DNA from: Smittium culicis
Lineage: Eukaryota > Kickxellomycota > Harpellomycetes > Harpellales > Legeriomycetaceae
Length of the DNA stretch: 22,238 nt
Direction of reading: 5' to 3'
NCBI GenBank assembly: GCA_001970855.1
Contig: LSSN01003273.1
Coordinates: forward strand, 1-22,238
Position 1 is the stretch's first letter; the number at the start of each line of letters is the position of its first letter. The position numbers and the translations under genes were made by a program. Positions 1 to 10,682 of this stretch are shown piece after piece. The notes beneath the pieces were generated by a model, which saw nothing but the letters and a program-made list of their open reading frames with translations, had not been told where the DNA came from and ran no database searches.

Positions 1-334
1 TTTTTTTAATCATATTTTTATTATTTAAAATCCTTTTAATCTTTATATTTATATTTTTATATGAATCTAAATAATAAAATATAATGATATAAAAATCATA
101 ATTATTGTTTTCATTTTACTTTGAAATTTTTATAAACGTGATTATAAATATTTATCATAAGTCTATCTAAAAAAAAATTATGAATAGTATAGGATAACGA
201 AAAGCTATTTATTCTCTTTAAATGATGATTTATATTATAATTCATATAACATTATAATCTATATTAATGCAATAAATTTGAATTTAATTTAATATATTTT
301 ATACAGTAAAGATTTTAATTGTTAATAATTAGAT

Positions 335-412
335 ATTGCGTATAGTCTATCGATCATTATATCTATAACTTCAATTTAGTGTTATAGATTAAAGTTAAAA
401 TTTATACGCAAT
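335..412. repeat. Nested inverted repeat (possible cruciform)
   Basis: The outer arms ATTGCGTATA (335-344) and TATACGCAAT (403-412) are exact reverse complements. Inside them ATCTATAAC (361-369) pairs exactly with GTTATAGAT (381-389) around an 11-base loop. The intervening bases pair only partly. This could be a cruciform, a transcribed hairpin or the relic of a small palindromic element. No function can be assigned. Confidence 0.6.
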
Positions 413-1412
413 TTATAGGCCATTTTTTATAATCAATATATTTTTTTAATAATGACTTTTAAAAACTATTATTTTTTATTATTTTATAATATATACTTAA
501 TATTTTTTTATAAGCTATTGTGTTTAATTCATATGATATAAGAGTTACTACATTTATATCGTATTTAAAATCAATATAAAATCACCTATTAATAATAAAA
601 TACAGTAAATCAAAATAAAAATCATTAACTTTCAGAAAATTCAAATATGGATCGATTTTGAGAAATAACTTATGATATAAAGCGCTGATGAGAATGTTGT
701 TGCTAAACTCAAACTCTGGTAAAAAAATAATACTTGAGACAAATAACCACTTAAAACTTTTAAAAAAATAGGGTAAATGGAAAAAAATGATCGCTTTCTA
801 ATACATATCATAAATCAAGTTAATTTTAAAATATTTAATTACTTGAGATCACAAATTTTTTAATTTTTCTACTCATAGTATTTAATTCAAATCATACACA
901 TTTCAAATTCATAATAAATATCAAAATTTTTATATCTTTATTTTTTTTTGATATGTAGTAGTTTTTTTGTTTCCATTCTTTAACGAATTTATGTATACCT
1001 ATGTTTTGATGAATTACAGAATTAAATGAGATAGATGGCAAATTTTCTGACTAAAGTTTTAGAGCCAAATTCTCATAAACTAACTAAAAAGCTATTTAGT
1101 TGAAATTGTTTGAGAAACTTGAATGATGCGTTTAAACTATAACTATAGCTAAAACAGCTAAAATCGTACCAATATTGATACATAGTTACTTTTATAGATG
1201 TTTTTTATCTATTTGATTTTAAAGTATTGTTCGATTTTGGCCAATTGTTCGTTGAAGTAATTCAAAATTTTTAGTACAGTTGGTTAGCATTTACATATTT
1301 CCGAGAGCCTTAGCCTATTATCCCTAAAAATAGCTATTCCATTATACCATAGTGTATGCAAAAAAATTTTGTTAGCCTATTAGCTACAAAGCGATTTCAA
1401 ACTGAAGCGTAA

Positions 1413-1439
1413 TTAGGTAAGACAAAACTTCTTACCTAA
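1413..1439. repeat. Perfect 9-bp stem-loop
   Basis: TTAGGTAAG (1413-1421) and CTTACCTAA (1431-1439) are exact reverse complements with a 9-base loop. It lies in non-coding DNA about 300 bases upstream of BRF1. It could be a hairpin in a transcript or chance. No T-run terminator pattern follows it. Confidence 0.5.
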
Positions 1440-1543
1440 ATGTGGTTTTTAGATAAATATTGTTATAGTAATTTTACTTTCATTTATATCCTAGCAGAAT
1501 AATCGTTTGATTATAATTTTAACACTTCTTACCATATTTTTAA

Positions 1544-1702
1544 TCAAAATAAAATCATCTCAGTGTTCAATTGAATATCATAAATTTGATTTACGACTTT
1601 CTTATTCTGAGCTCTAGATCATACCACTACCGAATCCTACGACATTTCATCGATTCGATTTTGTGAATCTTCAGCAAATTCATCATCCAGTTTAAACTTC
1701 AT
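1544..1702 (-). pseudogene. Coding-like minus-strand frame interrupted by two stops
   Basis: Reading leftward from an ATG at 1702, a hydrophilic 21-residue peptide (MKFKLDDEFAEDSQNRIDEM then S) ends at TAG 1637-1639. The same frame meets TGA at 1619-1621 and then runs 24 more codons, including NKKVVNQIYDIQLNTEM, to a TGA at 1544-1546. Composition is less A+T-rich than its surroundings and looks coding. An intron removing both stops would have to be about 30 nt, shorter than any other intron here. It starts only 32 bp from the BRF1 ATG, head to head. It may be a decayed gene, a short peptide gene, or simply the BRF1 leader read backwards. I do not recognise the product. Confidence 0.25.
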
Positions 1703-1734
1703 TTTTTCTTTTTTTTTAAAAATATTATTTAATC

Positions 1735-4284
1735 ATGAGATGTAATGGTTGCGGTGGAAATAGCATCGAGCATGATACAGCCTCAGGGACATCTTTTTGT
1801 ATGCAGTGTGGTCTGGTAAATACTTTTTCTTCTAATTGATTTACTTTTTATCCTATTTATTTTCTAAAATTATAAGTCTTGTTTTTTACAATTAAAGTCT
1901 ATTGATTGTGTAATTCTTAATTCATAAAATTATTAATATTTTGAAAACATTTATAGGTTGTTGAAGAAAATACAATTGTATCAGATATCACTTTTGCAGA
2001 AAACAGCGCTGGTGCCACTGTTATTGTCGGAAATTTAGTTAATGCCGGAAGTAGTAAGTTTTTATACTACTTCAATACATCAACTCTATGAATTTTATAA
2101 GCTTTAATTAATTTACTATTTATACTATAGCAAGAACTGTAGGAAAAGGCATTGGGAAACACGGTTATAATTCCTCTTCGAGAGACAACACTCTGTACGA
2201 TGGTAATTACAAATTAATTGTCTCCCATATATATTTGTTTTTTCATTTCTTGTTTAGCTTATATTTCTTTATTCTACAATCATAGCTAAAAGAAAAATAC
2301 TTGCCATTGCAACTGCACTAAGACTATCTTTAAATTACGTCGAATCTGCCCAGCGTTATTACCATCTGTCTTTAAATTCTGGCTTTACCAGGGGAAGAAA
2401 AAAAAACAGCGTTGCTGCTTGTTGTCTATACATTGTTTGTAGAATGGAAAAATCTTCTCAGATGCTTATCGACTTTTCAGATATTCTGCAAATTAACGTT
2501 TTTAAGCTCGGTGTTACTTTTGTCCGTCTAGTTAGAAATTTAAATTTAATAATTCCTTTAATTGATCCTTCACTCTACATATATCGTTTTGCATCAATGC
2601 TTGACTTGGGTGATAAAACACAAGCCGTCGCTTTGGATGCACTGAGATTAGTTCAACGAATGGATAGAGACTGGATTCAAACAGGAAGACGACCTGCAGG
2701 AATTTGCGGAGCATGTAATTAAATTATATATAAAGTATTTATCTGGATACAATTTAACTTTTTTTTTTTTTTTTGGTTTAGGCTTACTTATTGCATCCAG
2801 AATGCATAACTTCCGCAGAACTGAGCAAGATATTATTCCAGTTGTTAAAGTATCTGTTATTACACTTAAAAAAAGGCTTGATGAATTTAAAAAAACCCCA
2901 GCCTCACGGTTATCAATGGCAGATTTTCGGAAAGTCTGGCTCGAAAAAATGGCAGATCCTCCTTCGTATACAAACAATAGATTAAAAAATAAAAGGCTGG
3001 CTAAAATAAAGGAATCTAATCATCTTGATTTTTGCAGTGACAAATCTGATTTGGACTTTGATAATAATACAGTTGTTGAATATTTCATAAAAAGCATGAA
3101 AATTAGGAAGACGCCAAATATCGAATCTAATAACAATATAATAGAAGCTATGTATAAAGATAGCATCACTTATAGCGATGATGAATCTACAGATCCAACA
3201 GACAAGAAAAAAAACAAGTTTAAAAGCCAAGAACCTCTAGATAAAGATGTAGTGGCACAAATTTTAAACAACGAGAGAAAAAAGTATTCTCATTTAGACC
3301 CTAGTAATACCAGTATTATTCAAAACTTTGATGTGGATATCAGTAAGTGGGAGGATTTTGATGACTCTGAAATTGAAAATTGTCTTCTAACTAGTGAAGA
3401 GGTCGAAGAAAAAACCAAAATTTGGACAAATAATAATAAGGAATATTTAGAACTACAGGAGCTTAAAAAGCTTTTTAATGAAAAAACAGGAAATAATGAT
3501 GACACGGATAAACCTAAACCTAAAGTAAGCCTTTCTTGATCTTTTTGGTTTTCTCGTGTATTTACTCTCGCTATTTAAATAAATCTCATACTAAGGCTTT
3601 AACTATATTTTATTGATCTGTAATACTATTCTTTAGAAAAAAAAGTCAGCTAGAGTTGGACATAAACAGGGAGAAACTGCGCTTGAATCAACTAAAAACA
3701 TGCTTGCATCTAAAAAATTATCTAAAAAAATAAACTATGACGTTTTAGATACTCTATTTGAACTTGATGTTACCCCACCAAACAAAAAACTTAAAAAAGA
3801 GGAAAAGGTTAATGAAGCTCTTGTCAACAAAGTATTAGATAAAGTCAGTATGAATTTGGATGTTGTAACGCCTTCTTTGTTAGCTAAAGATATGACTATT
3901 ACAACAGAATCGACAATAGATAGTTTATCACTATCTCAAAATTCAGAGCTTGAAGCACTGACTCAAGTTTCAAGAAGCGCCTCGAGTCTTGTAATGCACA
4001 AAACTGGTGACGTTAAAGTAACGCTTAATAATAAAGAAATTTTTGAAAGCGATAATACTTCAAGCCAAATAATCGATGACCTTAAGACACAAGTGAATGA
4101 GCCAGAGCTAGTAAAAACCAACTTCAGCAATGATGCTCTTGGCGATTTTGATGACGAAGATTTTGACGACGAAGAGGAGGAAGAAATTGGAAAAGACGAA
4201 GATGAATTCGCTAACAGTGCTCGATTTGCATTAGGGTATGATGATGACGGTGACTATGGTAATGACTATGAAGAATATGATTAA
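1735..4284 (+). CDS. BRF1: TFIIIB subunit BRF1 (Pol III initiation factor), six exons
   Basis: The TFIIB-related subunit of TFIIIB recruits RNA polymerase III to tRNA and 5S genes together with TBP and Bdp1 in the nucleus. Exons: 1735-1815, 1957-2053, 2131-2202, 2286-2714, 2782-3524, 3637-4284, giving 689 residues. All introns are GT-AG. Seen in the product: an N-terminal zinc ribbon (C3, C6, C22, C25), then two TFIIB-type cyclin folds at about 80-265, including the family motifs IDPSLYIYRFA, ALRLVQRM and GRRPAGICGACLLIASRMH, the last rebuilt across the 2715-2781 intron. A Brf1-specific acidic block lies at about 405-460 (DFDDSEIENCLLTSEEVEEK), a conserved TBP-contact segment at about 505 (KINYDVLDTLF), and a D/E-rich tail at the end. 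Length and order match the family. The start is the only ATG in front of the zinc ribbon. AATAAA at 4555-4560 is a candidate poly(A) signal. The gene is in tandem with CHM7. Exon joins are inferred by eye, while the family assignment is firm. Confidence 0.94.
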
Positions 4285-4700
4285 TTCAGATATCATAGAT
4301 CCTTTATCCATTCTTTTTTTTTAAATTTATACGACCATTCTTTGATATTCAATGACAGCTATAATTTTCCTTTTTATTTTTTTTTTTTTTTGAAACTTTG
4401 GCTACTCAAGATTTTTATTCGCCAACATTGTTTATAAACACTCGATTTTTTTCAGCCAATAAATTTTGTACATAAAATATTTACCTTCATTTCCAACTTG
4501 CAATGTTATTTTCTTATTTGTAAATAATATGTAAATACCATAAAAATTAAATGGAATAAACTACTATCAAAAATATCAAATAAATCCTTAACAACGATAA
4601 ACTAAGTTTAACATTTATTGTCCGATATATATACCGTATCAAAGCGTATATACAAAAATTATACAAGTACACTACTACATCTTTTCAACGTGGTTTAAAC
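4285..4700. other. BRF1-CHM7 intergenic spacer
   Basis: This A+T-rich spacer of about 416 bp lies between tandem genes. It contains a long T-run near 4374-4391, the candidate BRF1 poly(A) signal AATAAA at 4555-4560, and an alternating AT stretch at 4624-4633, about 70 bases before the CHM7 ATG, that could serve as a TATA element. No reading frame of note was seen. Confidence 0.6.
4624..4633 (+). promoter_or_regulatory. Possible TATA element of CHM7
   Basis: ATATATATAC lies about 70 bases before the CHM7 start codon. In DNA this A+T-rich the motif is weak evidence, so this is a candidate only. Confidence 0.2.
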
Positions 4701-6642
4701 ATGGAAGAATACTTGAAAACTTTTAGCGAAATAAAAGACGAAGACCGCAGGGCTGCTCTATATTCAGATTTGAACATACAAAAAGACGAAGATTATAATT
4801 GGTACAAGGAATGTATGAACGTATGGGAAAAAATTATAGTTGGTAGCGCTGAATTGGGATATTTAACGGATTCAAACTCATCTTCAGTGTCAGCAGAAAA
4901 GAGTAAATCTACATATCTATATTCATCATAATAAATTCCTAATATTTTATAATTAATCGATTTTTTCGTGTTTAGATTGCTATTTAATTTCGTATGTTCT
5001 TTAAATTTTTGAATGAATAAAAATATCATTTTTTGCCTAACTTTTTAGATTCCAATTCAGCGAAATTTGTTACTTGCATTAACATAGATAGAATCGAGAA
5101 TAAATTTAGAGTTGGTATTGACACACCCACTAGCTTTGACGAGATCTTAGTAACTATAGTCTTTATAAAAAATTATAACCTTTACATGATACTCATATAG
5201 ATTAAAATCTTTAAAATTCTTATAGCCATCATTTCTTGTATTCTTGCTTTTGATTAATTAATTTTTTTGATTATAAAAAAACATAGGACTACTTGATAAA
5301 AAAGAAAGTTCTTGTTCAATTCGATTTGTATTTGAAAGATTCCGAATATTCGATTTTTAGCTTATCGTGGTTATTCAAAGGTTTTTTGGGTAGTCAGCAC
5401 AGCAAAATTAACAATAATATAGATATAGATACGAAGTTTTTACACGTCATTACTCCGCTTGTACAGGTACTATAAATTTTACTTTTTTTCGTTTTTTCAA
5501 TTTTTTTTTTTTTGATAGCAAATACTGTAAAAATTGTTCTCTATAGAAAATATGCGATAAAATTCTAGCTGTACAAACTGAGAGGTGTATTTTTCAAACC
5601 ACAGACGGGATTATGAGCAAAGATAAATTTAAACAAGTTTTTGGCAGTTGTATATTTACTTCAGAAAACAATATACTAACTCCAAAATCAGATACCATTA
5701 TGAGCGAAGTTGATTACTCTGTAATTACTAGGAGACTTGCTATGGATTCGAAAATACTATGCCACAAAATTACAGATCGAAATCTAGTAAATTATATAGC
5801 TCCTAATATTATTGCTAAATTTCATAAAACTAAATTATTTGCTTATTTCATATAATTAGGAGGTAATAAAGTTTGTAGGAGTTAGTGGAATACTCGAAAA
5901 AATTAGACCACTTGATATTCAGATTCTTGATGTAATTATTTCTCATGATACAATAAGCTCGCAAATTAGCAAACTTCAATCTAAATCGGATAACCTAAGG
6001 GAAAAAGCAATCCAGCAAACAAGCAACAAAACAAGGCAGAACAAGAGCAGTGCGCTAGCCAATTTGAAGCTTTCAAAGCACATTGAATTAAATTTACTTC
6101 CAAGCCTAAACAACTCGCTTGTTACATTAAACGAAATAATCACACGTATAGAAAAATCATCCTCTGAGGCAGACTATTTAGAGGCAATCGAAACAGGAAC
6201 GAAAGCTCTTGTAACAATGAACAAACTAGTTAATGTTGAGAATGTCGAATACACTTTTGAACAGTTAACTTCAGCTCTTGCTGACCAAGATGAGATTGAC
6301 TCTATTATTAATACAGAAACATCAAATTTAAATTCAATTTCCAGCATTGCTGATGAACAAGATCTAATGAGTGAATTAGAGGAATTGATTTCATCTCAGA
6401 GTGTAATAGAAGCTACACACGAATCTAACGGGGATTCTACTAAAAACATAGACGATAATGCCAAAAGCCTTAAAGGTACTAAAAAAGATAAAGTAGCTAA
6501 ATCTACTAAGAATAATATCAAAAGATCTTCCAAAAATGAGCTTGAACTGAAAAAATCATTTTCTAAAGATGAAAATGAAGACGAAGACGAAAGCAAGGAA
6601 ATATCTAAGATGATGAATAAGACATCAATTTTAGCCGAGTAA
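4701..6642 (+). CDS. CHM7: ESCRT-III-related protein Chm7/CHMP7, five exons
   Basis: CHMP7/Chm7 is the nuclear-envelope ESCRT protein that combines an ESCRT-II-like winged-helix N-terminus with a C-terminal Snf7 domain. It seeds ESCRT-III at nuclear-envelope gaps. Exons: 4701-4902, 5049-5149, 5287-5466, 5547-5786, 5860-6642, giving 501 residues. The donor at 5787 (GTAAAT) and acceptor at 5859 join ...TDRNL to EVIKFVGVSG in frame and remove an in-frame stop. The first intron ends in CTAAC-TTTTTAG, a good branch-point context. The assignment rests on the Snf7 half (about 270-400): a charged coiled coil, then EAIETGTKAL and ALADQDEIDSI, the hallmark end of Snf7 proteins. A short acidic helix (MSELEELI) follows at about 408-420. 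The N-terminal half (W at about 34 and 42, and a later SLSWLF) fits the CHMP7 winged-helix region only loosely. The tail (about 440-490) is Lys-rich and could be a nuclear signal. AATAAA at 6728 may end the transcript. VPS20 or another Snf7 protein is less likely given the long N-terminus. Confidence 0.83.
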
Positions 6643-6959
6643 ACGAAATTCATACGATACAATATACTATTATATTTTACTTAAAGCATCTAACCAATCA
6701 TTCATTTCTATACATATAAATAATGAGAATAAAATATTTATTAAATAGTATAAATAGTATATTAAGCTAAGTACTATTTCTATATTTGAGATTTAATTTG
6801 ATAATGGAATTTACGGTTATTGAAATAGAGTATTTAAACTACTATTTTTTAGAGAAAAAATGAAAATAAAAAAAAAAAATGAAGCAGTAAAGATGATATA
6901 TATATCATAGTAAAATTTAAAATTAAATTTAGTTTAAATAAAAAGGGAGAAAGCTAAGG
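6643..6959. other. CHM7-YKT6 convergent spacer
   Basis: The 317 bp between two 3' ends are strongly A+T-rich, with an AATAAA at 6728-6733 usable by CHM7 and poly-A runs near 6870-6880. It should hold both transcripts' 3' ends. Nothing else was seen. Confidence 0.6.
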
Positions 6960-7840
6960 CTACATAATAGAACAACAAGAGTTAGTTTTTTTTGCAGTTT
7001 TATAAAACATTTTAGATTGGTCAGATAGTTGGTTTGATTTTTCTACCAAGTTATCTAAGCGTTCACCTCGCTCGAGAACAGATTCTATAGTTTTATGGAG
7101 AACGACTTTGGTTTCATCAAGTTCCATTTGGACGTTCATAATGACATCGGCTTGACGAGGGGACTGGTAATCAACGAGATATTTGTTTAACTGCGGCTGA
7201 AATCTACCATCACCTTTAGTCAATTCCGAGGCTTTTGGATTGAGCGCCGAAAATTCGTCGAGGAGTTTTCCAGCAAGGGATAGGGCTACGCGGTTAGGGT
7301 ATTCGGTGTCAGTTATTACCACAGCAGCTAAGCCATCTGTTCTGTTGTACGCAAAAGCGGTATAATCTATTGTTATTTATTAACAGCTTGCTCAAATACA
7401 ACTTTTTCAAGATTTTATAGATGCAATGAGAAAATTGTTATTTAGTAAATATAATAACTGATCGTCTTACTATTTTCATCAACACCTTGGCGCTGGCCTG
7501 GGCTTGTTCTTTCGGCAACAGTAGTAGCAAAAAATGTCAAAAAGTCATCTATACTGCGTAATTTTCGATTTTGAGTTAATTTAGAATTTTTATTAATTAG
7601 TAATTAGAAAAATTGAGCATTGTGTAGTTTTAATAAAAAAGAATGAAAATTAATAAAATCGTGTATTGAAGATTCAGATATTTATTAAATTTATGGCTTA
7701 TACGATACTCAAGTTTATAAAATACGGGGGAAGTACCTTGATCTTTGGAAGAAACTAAAAGAAGATACATCGGACACTTTTTCAAGTACGTTGCAAGGCT
7801 TTGAATTTGTGTTTACAATTGCTAGCAAAAAAACCTTCAT
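6960..7840 (-). CDS. YKT6: R-SNARE Ykt6, three exons
   Basis: Ykt6 is a prenylated and palmitoylated longin R-SNARE that acts in Golgi, endosome, vacuole and autophagosome fusion. Exons in coding order: 7840-7737, 7553-7471, 7366-6960, giving 197 residues against a usual length of about 198-200. An N-terminal longin domain occupies about 1-125 (FSFFQRSS, then AERTSPGQRQ, then VVITDTEYPNRVA). The R-SNARE helix is at about 135-190 with the zero-layer Arg near 162 inside VLERGERLD. The protein ends in NSCCSIM: the CaaX box gives the farnesylated Cys194, and Cys193 is the usual palmitoylation site. The second exon uses the AG at 7555-7554 rather than the AG four bases later, because only this keeps the frame (QRS-S-IDDFLTFF). 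Introns are 183 nt (7554-7736) and 104 nt (7367-7470). The stop is TAG. The gene converges with CHM7 and diverges from BCP1. Confidence 0.96.
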
Positions 7841-8735
7841 TTTGGTATATGGAATTATTAATTTTTGTTTATTGATATAAATTCAAGATAAAAATAGGAT
7901 ATAGAGCTAAAATATGGACATTAAAGGGTATACTTTTGCGAATTATCAATGCTTAATTTTTACTTCAAGCATGAAAAATAGTTAACTTGTGTCTAAAACT
8001 TGCGAAAAAATAAAAAGTATAAAAAATGGGCTTTATTTGCTTATTTCTTGCGATAGTCTTTATTACGACAACCAATTGCTTCTGTTCTATCCAAATTGGA
8101 TAATAAAATCCCATAATTAATAATAAATTCTAAGAATACGATATTTGCTCGAAAAAACTTGAATTCTATCAAATCATCTGTCAAGTTCTATATAGTATAA
8201 TTTCTTCATTATGTTTATTGGCTGTATGTTTTTATTCAGCGACTCAGCCCTATTCTAGACAATTGATATTTTCGATCATCCATCTCAGCTAACCGCTATA
8301 CTTCATCTTTCACTCATTTGTATACTCGGTATTTTATTGGTCTTGTCATTTTCATAACAAATAATTATTTGGACAATAAATATTATCTTTAATAAAAAAT
8401 ATTTCGTTTTATAAACTAATGAATAAATTATACAGGTGGCTCTTTTGAAGGGGACATTTAATAGTGTAAATCGTTGCAGAATACAATTCTAAATAAAAAA
8501 AAATCATTGACAATGAGTTAATTAGTACCATTATTTAGCAAATAAAAATTTCTAAACTAAACGAATAAATAGAAAATTTTAAATGAATATTCTATTCCGC
8601 TAATTATATTTACATTTTAGAATACCCAAGCCAATAAAAATAAATTGCAACAAAGTGCTCTCTTAGCCCAGAATCTCCTATACTACAAAAGTTTACTAAA
8701 TAGCTAACGCTAAACTATCTGCAGAATTTTTATTA

Positions 8736-8931
8736 GCCTTATGGCGCGCGGTAGACTATTTTTGATCTACCAAATATAGATAACCTTGTTGAATAATAAA
8801 AAATACAATTCCGAGATTCATATAGCTATTGGAACATGCTAACATTTAAGCAAATAATTTACTCGATTAAAAACCGTATACGAATAATAAATCCTTTTTT
8901 TCATTTTTTTAGATTTTTGGGTGGAAAAGAG
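8736..8931 (+). mobile_element. TTAA-type MITE, copy A
   Basis: About 196 bp. The left end (CCTTATGGCGCGCGGTAGAC) matches the GGCGGTAGAC end of copy C read in reverse. The right end TTGGGTGGAAAAGAG matches TTGGACGGGAAAGGG of that copy. The interior shares ATTCCGAGA with copy E. A left-end hairpin pairs GGTAGA (8750-8755) with TCTACC (8766-8771). Flanks are ATTA and ATGA, i.e. decayed TTAA. It is followed directly by copy B in the same orientation. Confidence 0.6.
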
Positions 8932-8935
8932 ATGA

Positions 8936-9122
8936 CCCTTTCCTGGGAAGAACGCTGTTTTTGTTCTACCAAATATAGATAACTATATGCAATAATAGTA
9001 ATTTAATTCTGAGACCCAATTTTAATTGGTATATGATGGTTATGCTGCAAATTTTAAATTTTCTTTTAAATCGCTGGCGAATCATTAAATCAGTTTTTTT
9101 AATAACGTTGGATGGATATGGG
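8936..9122 (+). mobile_element. TTAA-type MITE, copy B
   Basis: 187 bp. It begins CCCTTTCCTGGG and ends GGATATGGG followed by TTAA (9123-9126). The left flank is ATGA, shared with copy A. The segment TCTACCAAATATAGATAAC is common to copies A and B. AGAAC (8949-8953) pairs with GTTCT (8963-8967), keeping the subterminal hairpin despite a changed stem. It is non-coding. Confidence 0.65.
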
Positions 9123-9445
9123 TTAATACCTATTTGAGCAAATTCTTTTACTTTTATACATTTAACTAATTTAGAGCTTTATTTGATAACATCCAATCAT
9201 ATTTATTAATCCATACTATAACTAATAAAAAAATTTTTTTTAAATTGATCTGATATAAATATCTTTAATTTGAGATTTTTATTTAGATTTATAGTATACT
9301 CTGAAAATAACTATAAAGTACCACCTGTCATATACTATATACCCTTTTTAAATACACATTATATAAATCTTTTTAGAATATAATAATTCATATTTTTATC
9401 TCCTATAAAACTTATTTATTTTTACCTCCCAAAACTATATATACT

Positions 9446-10682
9446 ATGAGCAAACGATCTCATTCAGACATTGCTGAAAAGATATCTCACATAGATTCAG
9501 ATATGGAATCTGCAAACGATTCCGGTGATAGTAGTGATATGGTAATTCATATCCTTAATTTTCTAATCAACTATTTTTTTCCTTGAAATATCCTTTTTAT
9601 TCAAAATTCACGGATAATTTATGCTATTAAATACATATATTACGCATATATCTATTATGTTTTCTTTTTATTTTTTACCTACTATGCATTGTTTTCTTCA
9701 AATCCTTATTATTACAATCTAAAAATAAAGCCCAGCTACCTTATCTTTTCAACAACTTTTAGTTTCTTCTATTCTTCATCAAATACTATCTTATATTTAA
9801 CACTTTACAAATCTTATTCACACTTTGGAACCTAACATGTTTTAAATATTTTCGCATTTGTAGGATATAGTAAACGTAGACTTCGATTTCTTCGACCCTA
9901 AAGATATAGATTTCCATGCTATCAAGAGAATGATGGCCACAATGTTTGGCGATGATCAAGAATTGTTCAATACTAGCGAACTTGCTGAACTTATAACCGA
10001 ACAAAAGCTCATTGGCTCTACAGTTAAAGTCAGCGGTGAAGACGACCCATATGCCATCTTTACTGTATTAAACATGACAACGCTTAAAGATAAGCAAGTT
10101 ATAAAACAGCTTAAAGAGTATCTTATTTCCAAAAGCAGCAAGGTGTCTGACCAAAAACTCCACGAAAACTTATCTTCCATTTTAAATAATAACGATAAAC
10201 ATGTAGGCCTTTTAATTAATGAGAGACTAACAAATATGCCTGCTCAAATTGTTCCACCGATGCTAAAAATGTTGGTAGAGGAGCTTGATTGGGCCATAAA
10301 GGACAACGAACCCTATAACTTTGAATATTATATTATGTTGGCCCCTATATACCAAGAAATTGCACCTACTATTTCTGACGATGAAGATAATTCAGGATCC
10401 AACAGAGAATTGATGCCTGGCCAATCTTCAACAGGTTTTGGAAGAAAAAAGAAATCAAGAACTGATACAACCACTTTTTATTTCCACCCTGAAGACGAAT
10501 TTATTGAACCTTTGGTAACTCATAAATTTGACTTCAAATTCAGTAAATCCAGCGCTCGCGCACCAGAAACTAGAAATACTTTTACTGAATTTGGTATCAG
10601 CCCTCTAAAACGTTGTTTTATCATTCACAAATCCCAACTCCTTCCTATTTATAACAAGATTGAACAAATATTCAAATCTTAA
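9446..10682 (+). CDS. BCP1: Bcp1/BCCIP family protein, two exons
   Basis: Bcp1 (BCCIP in animals) is a mainly nuclear protein. In yeast it is a chaperone for ribosomal protein Rpl23 (uL14) and is needed for nuclear export of the Mss4 kinase. Exons: 9446-9541 and 9864-10682, giving 304 residues against about 283 in baker's yeast. The acidic/Ser-rich first 32 residues (exon 1) lead into NVDFDFFDPKDIDFHAIKRM and then GSTVK...DDPYAIFTVLN, the family's most recognisable blocks. KHVGLLINERLTNMPAQIVP follows in the middle, and an FYFHPEDE...FDFKF block lies near the C-terminus. Residues near 190-215 are a charged, low-complexity insert. The intron (9542-9863, 322 nt) is the longest in the window, is pyrimidine-rich on the coding strand and has a CTAAC branch-like motif about 25 nt before its AG. 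The ATG is the only one that joins in phase. Confidence 0.93.

Larger units (their letters stand above)
1..1734. other. A+T-rich region upstream of BRF1, no confident gene
   Basis: Nothing here is recognisable as a complete gene on either strand. It holds a nested inverted repeat at 335-412, a perfect 9-bp stem-loop at 1413-1439, a stretch around 1290-1330 that weakly resembles the internal core of the repeat family found further right (a TTTCCGAGA-type motif), and a broken coding-like minus-strand frame at 1544-1702. The last 130 bases before BRF1 are less A+T-rich and must contain the BRF1 promoter and leader. A pyrimidine-rich tract at about 1702-1718 precedes the ATG. Confidence 0.6.
7841..9445. 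other. YKT6-BCP1 divergent spacer with two repeat copies
   Basis: The spacer is 1.6 kb between two start codons, so both promoters should lie in it. Two abutting TTAA-type elements occupy 8736-9122 (listed separately). A less A+T-rich patch at about 8026-8357 contains two short hydrophobic frames (25 codons at 8026-8103; 32 open codons at 8259-8354 directly after a TAG). Without usable donor sites they cannot be built into a gene. A TATAAAG at 9312-9318, about 130 bases before the BCP1 ATG, is a candidate TATA element. Confidence 0.55.

Noticed and set aside
1544..1702. Stop-codon reassignment to explain the interrupted minus-strand frame.
   Set aside because: All five real genes use TAA or TAG as ordinary stops and contain no in-frame stops after splicing, so the standard code holds.
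8026..8357. A signal-peptide-like 25-codon frame and a hydrophobic 32-codon stretch that faintly resembles the N-terminus of the small Golgi protein Kish.
   Set aside because: No suitable donor links them, the rest of the Kish sequence was not found downstream, and the similarity is short and hydrophobic.
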